The notes under the pieces are model-generated. The model had not been told where the DNA came from and did not search any database. It saw nothing but the letters and a program-made list of their open reading frames with translations. The position numbers and the translations under genes are program-made. Below, piece by piece: positions 1-7,228 of a stretch of DNA of 64,000 nucleotides; positions within the stretch are counted from its first letter, which is position 1; the number at the start of each line of letters is the position of its first letter. Origin of the DNA: JBALVT01 sp047612385 (lineage in GTDB: Bacteria; Pseudomonadota; Gammaproteobacteria; Pseudomonadales; Halieaceae); the NCBI GenBank assembly GCA_047612385.1, contig JBLGAR010000004.1, positions 1 to 64,000 of the forward strand, in the 5' to 3' direction.

Positions 1-471
1 TTCGAGTGCCCCTTTGAAGGGGCACTCGACCCTGCTGTCGTGACTGAACAAGCTGGAAAACTGATCGACTGGGGCGCTGATGAATTAGTCATTGCCGACA
101 CCATCGGAGCAACAGACCCGGCGGCCGTGCGACACTTAATGGACAACCTCGTAGGCCAATACGGCGCCGACCGAATGGCTTGTCATTTTCATGATACACG
201 GGCGATGGGCCTGGCAAATGTATTTGCAGCAATAGAGAGCGGTGTGCGTAAATTTGACAGTTCACTTGGCGGCCTGGGTGGCTGTCCCTTTGCACCTGGC
301 GCAAAGGGCAACGTAGCCACCGAAGACGTCGTAATGATGTGCGAACAAATGGGACTGGCCACCGGCATTCAGATGCCGGAGTTACTGCGCGCTGTAGCAC
401 TGGTCAGTGAACTCACTGGAACCGCCGAAGGCGGGCGAGCGCACTACTGGCTGAGCCAGAACAGGGCCTGA
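1..471 (+). CDS. mvaB: Hydroxymethylglutaryl-CoA lyase, C-terminal part (5' cut by window)
   Basis: The frame is open from base 1, so only the last 156 residues are present; the family is about 300 residues long. Visible signatures are the early CPFEG segment, the ADTIGATDP strand, the HFHDTRAMGLAN metal-binding His-x-His, and GGLGGCPFAPGAKGN, which holds the catalytic cysteine of HMG-CoA lyases. The enzyme cleaves HMG-CoA to acetoacetate and acetyl-CoA, the last step of leucine breakdown, in the cytoplasm. The acetoacetate could feed the ScoAB CoA-transferase encoded near 21 kb. Family assignment is firm; the pathway role is from family knowledge. Confidence 0.93.
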   Translation, partial: FECPFEGALDPAVVTEQAGKLIDWGADELVIADTIGATDPAAVRHLMDNLVGQYGADRMACHFHDTRAMGLANVFAAIESGVRKFDSSLGGLGGCPFAPGAKGNVATEDVVMMCEQMGLATGIQMPELLRAVALVSELTGTAEGGRAHYWLSQNRA

Positions 472-553
472 CAATCTCCCGGTACAAACGAGTATTCGTC
501 CCGGCTAATAGAGGGCGGGAATGCAATAAAACATTCCTACCCACACTACCTTG

Positions 554-1252
554 CTACTGCTTAAACTGGTTCGATCCGAACATATTCTTATAGGTTTCTT
601 CGGTGGGATCACCCACCTTCATATCCTCTGACAATACAGCAATGCCACGTTGCACCGCCGGGCGAGCCCCCACAGTATCTGACCAACGTTTGACGTTGGG
701 ATATTGCGAAATATCAATACGGTGCATTTCTTGTTGTTTGGGCATCGTCCATGGGAAGGTAGCAATATCAGCGATCGAGTATTGTGGTCCCGCAAGATAT
801 TCTGATACTGCCAGACGAGCGTCCATCACACCGTAAAGCTGATTACTCACCTTCAGATAGCGTTCTTTGGCCAGGGGTACATCCTCCGGACAATAGCCTT
901 GAAAATAGCCATTCTGGCCGAACATAGGTCCTACATTGCCCATTTGAAACATCAGCCACTGGATTACGTCGCAGCGCTCCTGCGTATCTTCGGGCCACAG
1001 CTCGCCTGTTTTTTCCGCCAGGTACATCAAGATGGCACCGGATTCAAACACCGCATAAGGCTCTCCTCTGGGGCCCTGGGTATCAACGATTGCGGGTATT
1101 CTGTTATTTGGGCTAATCGCAATGAAGGCTGGGTCGAACTGCTCGCCCTCAAGAATATTGACCGGGTATACCTCGTACTCCAGGCTTATCTCCTCGAGCA
1201 TGATGGCGGTTTTGTGACCGTTCGGCGTCGGCCAATAATAATGACGGATCAT
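554..1252 (-). CDS. Glutathione S-transferase, YfcG/YghU-like
   Basis: This 232-residue protein has an N-terminal thioredoxin-like domain (about 1-85), with YYWPTPNGHK at the start and the cis-Pro plus ESGAI glutathione-binding segment near residues 50-75. An all-helical C-terminal domain with the SIADIATFPW motif follows. The TPNGHK motif is typical of Nu-class GSTs such as YfcG and YghU, which act as glutathione-dependent disulfide reductases. Its ATG overlaps the stop of the upstream GST by four bases (ATGA), so the two are translationally coupled. Substrate is unknown; cytoplasmic location is inferred from lack of a signal peptide. Confidence 0.85.
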   Translation of the reverse strand: MIRHYYWPTPNGHKTAIMLEEISLEYEVYPVNILEGEQFDPAFIAISPNNRIPAIVDTQGPRGEPYAVFESGAILMYLAEKTGELWPEDTQERCDVIQWLMFQMGNVGPMFGQNGYFQGYCPEDVPLAKERYLKVSNQLYGVMDARLAVSEYLAGPQYSIADIATFPWTMPKQQEMHRIDISQYPNVKRWSDTVGARPAVQRGIAVLSEDMKVGDPTEETYKNMFGSNQFKQ

Positions 1253-1983
1253 TTCCCCGAGGCCTGTGCAGCCAGCACTTCGGCGACATTGCGCTGCAGA
1301 AAAACTGCAGAGTCATCACCCTCAAAGTCCACGTTATAGTGGCTAGTGACCGAGGGCCGCGCGACAGACTCATCCCACCAGGCCTTAAGGTTAGGCCGCT
1401 TGTCAAAGCAGTCAAAATCCGGATACAGCGGATCCTTGGCGTCATAGAAATTAACCCTGAAGTCCATATAACTGATTGCATGCAACATTGAGGCCTGACC
1501 TATATCGAAACCATCGAAACCCCGCTTGCAAGAAGCCTCCAGTGAATCGCATCCGCGGATAATTTTCGGCCAGATCCATTCGAAAAACTCAATGCGCTGC
1601 TCTTGCTCCGGATTCCAGCCCTCCATCACCAGCATCACAGTCGTCTCAAACATTGTGTCTGCCAAAGCCAGCCGGCTAATCGCATCCCAGCGACTGGGCC
1701 CTGCAGCCGGGTAAAGAGGGCTCCCGGATTTACTCATGCTATCCAGGCACTCGACGACTGCCTGACTGCCATAGACCACTTGACCACTGTCCAACGCCAG
1801 CGTCGGCACTTTATTTAGCGGGTTTAGCGCCGCGATCGAGTAGGCATCTCCCTGGTCTTCACCCTCCCGGTTCTTGAAAGGATAGGTGGGCACAAAGGTA
1901 ATATCGTTCCACAGACCCGCTTCATGTGCGGTGACCAACACTTTGTGAATAAATGTATGAAAAGGCGAATAAAAAAGTTTCAT
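1249..1983 (-). CDS. Glutathione S-transferase family protein
   Basis: The 244-residue product begins MKLFYSPFHTFIHK, a thioredoxin-fold GST N-terminus, with KVPTLALDSGQVVYGSQAVVE (approximately residues 58-78) as the glutathione-binding cis-Pro/Ser segment. The helical C-terminal domain (about 95-235) is divergent. It is the first gene of a two-gene leftward operon with the YfcG-like GST. Genes of this kind often detoxify electrophiles or break beta-aryl ether bonds, but nothing in the sequence fixes a substrate. Confidence 0.8.
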   Translation of the reverse strand: MKLFYSPFHTFIHKVLVTAHEAGLWNDITFVPTYPFKNREGEDQGDAYSIAALNPLNKVPTLALDSGQVVYGSQAVVECLDSMSKSGSPLYPAAGPSRWDAISRLALADTMFETTVMLVMEGWNPEQEQRIEFFEWIWPKIIRGCDSLEASCKRGFDGFDIGQASMLHAISYMDFRVNFYDAKDPLYPDFDCFDKRPNLKAWWDESVARPSVTSHYNVDFEGDDSAVFLQRNVAEVLAAQASGK

Positions 1984-2140
1984 GGCGTGTGACCTCAGGC
2001 TAGAGTTTTTTTAGTGGCGCCAGCATAGCAGCACCAGCATCGGTTTTAACAGCTCATCATCTCTGGTCTTGAGACTGGTCCTGCCAAACACTGAGCTGAT
2101 ACACTGAGTAATTCAATCAGAGCACGCCCTATTACTGGAT

Positions 2141-3001
2141 ATGACGTCACATAAATTACTTGTCTTCACCGACATGGACGGTTCGCTTCTCGATCACTAT
2201 TCCTACAGTCATGCTGCCGCTGATGATTTGCTAGCAACGTTGAACGCCTTGGGCATACCCGTTATCCCCAACACAAGTAAAACTCGGGCGGAAATTGAGC
2301 ACATTAGATTGGAGCTCAAGAACCATCATCCCTTCATCGCGGAAAATGGCGCCGCGGTATTCTTACCCAAGAATATTTTTGAGCAACCACCAGTGGATAC
2401 AACATCGCAAGGTGACTACTGGGTGAAAACGTTTTCGAAATCTCGCGCGCACTGGCAGAAGCTGATAGCAGATATTGGCTCCGCATTTCCCAACAGTTTC
2501 CTCACTTTCGAACAGGCGGGTATAGCCGGCATTATAGAAATGACAGGGCTGGATCACTCAACGGCACTGCTTGCCGCTAACAGAGAATACGGAGAGCCCT
2601 TGAAGTGGCTAAGTTCAGAAGAGCAAGGCGAAAAATTCTTTGATCTGCTTCAGCAGCGCGGTGCACAGATACTACGGGGCGGCCGATTTACTCATATTTC
2701 AGATATCTGTGACAAGGGAACAGCATTGAAATGGCTGGTTAAGCAGTATGCCAGCCTCAACGAAAGCGCGACTGCTTACCAAATACTGGCGGTCGGAGAC
2801 AGTCAAAACGATGTGGCAATGCTTGATGAGGCAAGTTATGCCGTAATCGTAAAATCACCCACTCATACGGCACCAAAATTGCATACAGAAAAAGACAAAG
2901 CAGCGAATGCTCGTTTGTATCACACCCGGGCGTGCGGACCCGAAGGGTGGGTGGAAGGTGTGAGTAAACTGCTGTATCAGCTGGATATCAATCACAACTA
3001 A
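2141..3001 (+). CDS. gpgP: Glycosyl-3-phosphoglycerate phosphatase (HAD-IIB, MpgP family)
   Basis: A 286-residue HAD phosphatase. Motif I is FTDMDGSLLD with the nucleophile at Asp11 and the acid/base at Asp13. Motif II lies in VIPNTSKTRAE (Thr/Ser), and motif IV in LAVGDSQNDVAML near residue 225. The MpgP family removes phosphate from mannosyl- or glucosyl-3-phosphoglycerate to give the free osmolyte. The immediate downstream neighbours are a GpgS-like synthase and a glucosylglycerate phosphorylase, so glucosyl-3-phosphoglycerate is the more likely substrate. The gene is the first of three in one rightward operon and is transcribed divergently from the GST pair. Confidence 0.85.
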   Translation: MTSHKLLVFTDMDGSLLDHYSYSHAAADDLLATLNALGIPVIPNTSKTRAEIEHIRLELKNHHPFIAENGAAVFLPKNIFEQPPVDTTSQGDYWVKTFSKSRAHWQKLIADIGSAFPNSFLTFEQAGIAGIIEMTGLDHSTALLAANREYGEPLKWLSSEEQGEKFFDLLQQRGAQILRGGRFTHISDICDKGTALKWLVKQYASLNESATAYQILAVGDSQNDVAMLDEASYAVIVKSPTHTAPKLHTEKDKAANARLYHTRACGPEGWVEGVSKLLYQLDINHN

Positions 3002-3011
3002 GGAAAAAAAT

Positions 3012-4232
3012 ATGGGTGACTTTCACCAAAATGGCATTATTACGACACTGCACAATCTGACTGACCGTCCGCTCGCGGACCTGGAAGCAGAGCTCACCCA
3101 GTTTAGTGAAGTGCGACCGATGTCGCTGATTCTCCCGTCTCTGTATTCCGAGCTGGAAACCAAAGCACTCCCTCACATTGTCAATGAGCTGGTTGATGCC
3201 CATTACTTGTCGCAGATCGTTATTGGGTTAGATGCAGCAACCGAAGATCAGTATCGGCATGCCCTCAAATTTTTCTCTACCTTGCCACAAAAGCATCGCG
3301 TGCTGTGGAACGACGGGCCACGACTTAGAGCACTCGACGCGGATCTTGATAAATTAGGCCTGGCACCCAAGGAGATGGGCAAGGGCCGAAATGTTTGGTA
3401 CTGCATGGGCTATTCCATCGCTTCAAACGAATCAGAAGCCATAGCTCTACACGATTGCGACATTCTCACCTACAACCGAGATTTACTAGCGCGACTGATC
3501 TACCCTGTTGCCAACCCGCGCTTTAACTATGAATTTTGTAAGGGTTACTATTCACGGGTCACCGACACAAAAATGAACGGGCGTGTTTGCCGATTGTTTG
3601 TAACGCCACTACTTAGGGCACTTATGCGTGTACGAGGCCACAGTGACTACTTAGACTACATGGATAGCTTTCGCTACCCCTTGGCCGGGGAGTTCAGTTT
3701 CAGGCGGGATGTACTCGCGGATATTCGAATACCCAGTGATTGGGGTCTGGAAATCGGCGTGCTATCGGAAATGCACAGAAACTATGCGCACAATCGTCTC
3801 TGCCAGGTTGATATCGCCGACAGATACGATCACAAACATCAAGAGCTATCTCCGGAAGATCAGGAAGCCGGTCTCTCAAAAATGTCGATCGACATTGCCA
3901 AAGCCCTTATTCGCAAGCTGGCAACACAGGGAGATGTATTCACCACTGGGACCTTCCGCACACTCAAAGCGACCTATTTCCGTATAGCGCTGGATTTTGT
4001 GGAAACCTATCACAACGATGCCCTCATGAATGGCTTACAACTGGATGTTCATCAGGAAGAAAAATCAGTGGAAATGTTTGCAAAAAACATTATGGAAGCC
4101 GGCCAGCGATTTCTCGATAACCCCATGGAGACGCCTTTCATGCCTACCTGGAGCCGTGTAGTCAGTGCAATGCCGGATGTATTTGACCGCTTGCTAGAAG
4201 CCGTAGAAGAAGACAACAAAGAATTCAGCTAA
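3012..4232 (+). CDS. gpgS: Glucosyl-3-phosphoglycerate synthase (GT81-like)
   Basis: A 406-residue GT-A glycosyltransferase. The nucleotide-sugar DxD motif is DCD at residues 148-150, preceded by GKGRNVWY (123-130) and followed by FRYPLAGEFSFRR, a segment typical of GpgS enzymes. These transfer glucose from an NDP-glucose donor to D-3-phosphoglycerate. It begins ten bases after gpgP with an AAGGA ribosome-binding site, and its TAA stop shares its last base with the ATG of the next gene (TAATG). Mannosyl-3-phosphoglycerate synthase (GT55) is the alternative, but the downstream phosphorylase favours glucose. Confidence 0.82.
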   Translation: MGDFHQNGIITTLHNLTDRPLADLEAELTQFSEVRPMSLILPSLYSELETKALPHIVNELVDAHYLSQIVIGLDAATEDQYRHALKFFSTLPQKHRVLWNDGPRLRALDADLDKLGLAPKEMGKGRNVWYCMGYSIASNESEAIALHDCDILTYNRDLLARLIYPVANPRFNYEFCKGYYSRVTDTKMNGRVCRLFVTPLLRALMRVRGHSDYLDYMDSFRYPLAGEFSFRRDVLADIRIPSDWGLEIGVLSEMHRNYAHNRLCQVDIADRYDHKHQELSPEDQEAGLSKMSIDIAKALIRKLATQGDVFTTGTFRTLKATYFRIALDFVETYHNDALMNGLQLDVHQEEKSVEMFAKNIMEAGQRFLDNPMETPFMPTWSRVVSAMPDVFDRLLEAVEEDNKEFS

Positions 4233-6022
4233 TGCACGAATCCCAACACAGTAATGATGATTCGCCCAAAGAACTATTGGGTGCTCTTCATCAGAAAATT
4301 AGGCAGCAGATTGAGTTTATCTATGCTGAGGTAGCGCTGGACACAGGGGCAGACTATCTCGCGACAGACCTACTCCAGATTATGCGTTTGGATAAGATCT
4401 GCCACCCGCAGCGGCCCTATCACAACAATTGGTCCGAAAAAGATACGATCCTCATAACCTACGGCGACAGTATTAGAACAGCGGACGAAAAACCGCTGAA
4501 AACACTGCATCGCTTTTTGAAAGATCACAGTGAGAATATATTTAAAAACGTTCATATCCTGCCTTTTTTTCCGTCGAGCTCAGACGGAGGTTTTGCCATT
4601 GTTGATTTTTCTGGGGTCGATAAAGAACTGGGGGACTGGACCGACATTCAGGCGATAGCAACCGACTATGGCCTTATGGCTGATCTCGTCATTAACCACT
4701 GCTCCAGTGAGAACCAATGGTTTCAGCGCTATATACGCGGCGAATCACCTGGCAAGGGATTTTTTCTGGAGGCCGATCCAAAAGAAGACTTCAGTGACGT
4801 CGTTCGACCACGCACTAGCGAGCTGCTGCGGAAAACCCAAACCAGCGATGGCACCAAGCACGTCTGGTGCACTTTCAGCCACGATCAAATCGATCTCAAC
4901 TTTCGCAACCCCAACGTTCTCAAAGAAATGGTGACGATTATTCGTCACTATCTCGATAGGGGCGTGCGCATATTTCGATTAGATGCGGTTGCTTTTCTGT
5001 GGAAAAAATCGGGGACCCCCTGTATTAATCTGGAAGAGACACATGAAGTAATACGCCTTCTGAGGTCGCTTATCGAGCACTCTGAACCCGACGCGATCAT
5101 CATCACAGAAACCAATATCCCCAATCGCGAGAATCTTGCCTACTTTGGTAACTGCAATGAGGCCCACTGTATCTACAATTTTTCATTGCCACCTCTTCTG
5201 GTTAACGCACTGGTAACCGGAGACTGTAGATATCTTAAGCAATGGCTGATGAGCATGCCACCGGCTCAAAATGGCACGACGTACTTTAACTTTATTGCTT
5301 CACACGACGGTATAGGTTTGCGCCCTGCCGAGGGGCTGCTAAACGATGAAGAACTCAGCACACTCATCGGCACTATGGAGTCTTTTGGTGGCCGCGTTTC
5401 CTGGCGCACACAAGGCCACCAGCGCAAGCCTTATGAAATCAACATCTCTTTGTACGACGCAATGGCCGGAACCCCGAGTGGCCCAGACCAATGGCAACAG
5501 GCACGTTTTATCTGTGCACACGCAGTAATGTTCGCTTTGGAAGGTATTCCCGGCTTGTACATTCACAGCTTACTAGGCACGCGAAACGATTTAGATGGAT
5601 TAAAAACTACAGGTGAAAACCGCTCTATCAACCGCCACCGCTGGGACTATACCGCGCTGGAAACCGAGCTAGCCCAACAAGACAATAGCCACGCAGCGGT
5701 TTTTTCGAGAATCAAGCATCTAATTAAGGTGCGCACACAGCAGAGTGCATTTCATCCCAACGCGACACAGTTTACGCTGCAACTTGGCAGCCTGGTGTTT
5801 GGTTTTTGGCGGCAAAGCCTGGATCGCTCACAAAGCATTTTCTGCATATTTAACATTTCTGACAGAGAACTGGAACTGCCTCTTATGGACATCAACTTGA
5901 TCGGCACTGATGATTGGTGGGAACTTATCAGCGGCGAACGGATAGAGGACGCCAGCGGCTTCCTCCGGCTAACTCCCTATCAACCACTGTGGATTACAAA
6001 CAAGCAATTGACAGATTCTTAG
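4232..6022 (+). CDS. GH13_18 glucoside phosphorylase, probable glucosylglycerate phosphorylase
   Basis: A 596-residue (beta/alpha)8 GH13 enzyme of the sucrose-phosphorylase subfamily. The nucleophile is in IFRLDAVAF (Asp251), the acid/base in IITETN (Glu293), and the last catalytic Asp in the FIASHDGIG segment. Sucrose phosphorylases are usually about 490-510 residues; the longer length is closer to glucosylglycerate phosphorylases such as E. coli YcjM. The start overlaps the gpgS stop by one base, indicating coupled translation. The specificity call rests on length and context: phosphorolysis of glucosylglycerate to glucose-1-phosphate and glycerate would let the cell recycle the osmolyte its neighbours make. 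Confidence 0.78.
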   Translation: MHESQHSNDDSPKELLGALHQKIRQQIEFIYAEVALDTGADYLATDLLQIMRLDKICHPQRPYHNNWSEKDTILITYGDSIRTADEKPLKTLHRFLKDHSENIFKNVHILPFFPSSSDGGFAIVDFSGVDKELGDWTDIQAIATDYGLMADLVINHCSSENQWFQRYIRGESPGKGFFLEADPKEDFSDVVRPRTSELLRKTQTSDGTKHVWCTFSHDQIDLNFRNPNVLKEMVTIIRHYLDRGVRIFRLDAVAFLWKKSGTPCINLEETHEVIRLLRSLIEHSEPDAIIITETNIPNRENLAYFGNCNEAHCIYNFSLPPLLVNALVTGDCRYLKQWLMSMPPAQNGTTYFNFIASHDGIGLRPAEGLLNDEELSTLIGTMESFGGRVSWRTQGHQRKPYEINISLYDAMAGTPSGPDQWQQARFICAHAVMFALEGIPGLYIHSLLGTRNDLDGLKTTGENRSINRHRWDYTALETELAQQDNSHAAVFSRIKHLIKVRTQQSAFHPNATQFTLQLGSLVFGFWRQSLDRSQSIFCIFNISDRELELPLMDINLIGTDDWWELISGERIEDASGFLRLTPYQPLWITNKQLTDS

Positions 6023-6099
6023 CTTCGCCCAAAAACTGTCTCCCGACCGCGAGTGCTTTTCCCACTGGAGGCCGAGTGCCTGCCCGTAGGTATCTACGA

Positions 6100-6675
6100 T
6101 TAAGCGACCCAGCTGTCAACTGCGGCCTCATCGTAAGCGGCCCAGCTGCTAGCTGCCGCTTCAGCGCTGTCGATGTGCAACTTAACCAAACCTCGCTCAG
6201 ATGCCCAAAACGCTCCCTGCAAAGCCTCAATCCCTTCTAGCCTGGCTCTAATCGCCATTTGTCTGGCCATAGTATCGCCATAAGTATTTACCGAGAAAAC
6301 CGATTTTATGCTTTCTCCTCGTTCATTGGGCCAGCTCGCTTCCCAGTACCAGTTTTCCTTCACCGAGTTATCGCGCCTACGGTGACGCTTGGCATAGGTA
6401 CACACGCCGGTAATACCAGAGCTGTTGTTTGAGCGAATGGTAGAACACACTTCTTTGCGACTGATGGGAGGGTGAGTCAACAGAAACTCGTCTCGAAAAA
6501 TCTGAGCACCCTCGAGTGCCTGCGAGCGACTTCCGTATTTCTTGTCGGGAAAATTCTTCACATGCCTGCGACCGTAGCGACATAGGCTTACGCGCCAGGC
6601 ATGAGTACAATGATTGTCATCATCGACTCTGGATATTCCGTAATTATCTTCAGTGATTCCTTGCGGCTGACTCAT
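6100..6675 (-). CDS. AP2-like DNA-binding-domain protein with two repeats
   Basis: A 191-residue protein with two AP2/ERF-like modules. The first (about residues 13-65) runs from GISRV through AWRVSL to a K-x-F-x-D-x-x-YGS-x-x-QAL helix start. The second (about 85-150) runs from GITGV through WYWEASW and KSVFSV to a YGDTMARQMA helix. The pattern of a G-I-x-x-V strand, a W-containing strand, a basic strand and an Ala-rich helix is that of bacterial AP2 domains. No integrase or nuclease domain is attached. The C-terminus is Ala/Ser/Trp-rich with a near-repeat (SSWAAYDEAA, VDSWVA). It is convergent with the phosphorylase gene. DNA binding is inferred from the fold; target and role are unknown. 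Confidence 0.65.
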   Translation of the reverse strand: MSQPQGITEDNYGISRVDDDNHCTHAWRVSLCRYGRRHVKNFPDKKYGSRSQALEGAQIFRDEFLLTHPPISRKEVCSTIRSNNSSGITGVCTYAKRHRRRDNSVKENWYWEASWPNERGESIKSVFSVNTYGDTMARQMAIRARLEGIEALQGAFWASERGLVKLHIDSAEAAASSWAAYDEAAVDSWVA

Positions 6676-6739
6676 GCTGCACCTCTTTGATATGAATACG
6701 TCGAGATCGCAACTGTGGTTTTGCTAATGATCTCGATAG

Positions 6740-7144
6740 CTAAACATTCAAAAATCGTGCCAAAGTCTCCCAACCGCACAAAACCTGAGGATCAGACTTT
6801 ATGTCCCGAAAAAGTCCAATTGTTACAGCACCGACCTGGTGCAACTGTGCACTAAAAACGGGGCCGCAGGTTTCACGATTAATTCTCTTGGGTAGCCCAG
6901 TTCGAATGGTGACACACCTCAGATTGCCTTCAAGACGCCAAGTACCGGTGACTTCGCCAGTGTTTTCGCCGTTACTCCAACGGTTGAAAAACCGACCGTC
7001 GGCGTACCAGTAATTGATCGCGCGGGTGCCGATAGAACCCTGAACTTCGGCATCGTCACGCACATCGGCAAAGGCCTCCAGAATTTCTATTCCCTCGAGT
7101 TGTAAGGTGCGCGTCTCTGACTGGCTCGCCGGACTCGTCAGCAC
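6740..7144 (-). CDS. Hypothetical protein, probably a secreted protein with a broken signal peptide
   Basis: I do not recognise the family. The longest uninterrupted reading uses a GTG at 7144 and gives 134 residues containing YWYADGRFFNRW and two cysteines (CVTIRTG, CGPVF). The same frame continues upstream through LALSAISQPAITQT, which looks like the end of a signal peptide. It then meets a TGA at 7187-7189 and beyond it an in-frame GTG at 7226-7228, directly after the stop of the PQQ dehydrogenase gene. The intact ancestor probably started there. Either the gene carries a nonsense mutation, or the GTG at 7144 now yields a cytoplasmic form. Confidence 0.5.
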   Translation of the reverse strand: MLTSPASQSETRTLQLEGIEILEAFADVRDDAEVQGSIGTRAINYWYADGRFFNRWSNGENTGEVTGTWRLEGNLRCVTIRTGLPKRINRETCGPVFSAQLHQVGAVTIGLFRDIKSDPQVLCGWETLARFLNV

Positions 7145-7228
7145 AGTTTGTGTAATCGCCGGCTGGGATATGGCAGATAACGCTAGTCAAAAAAAGCGCA
7201 AAATAGCGCTGGCGCGAACACTACCCAC

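Noticed and set aside
899..1339. Rightward 146-codon frame antisense to both GST genes
   Set aside because: Both GST genes are clearly coding on the minus strand.
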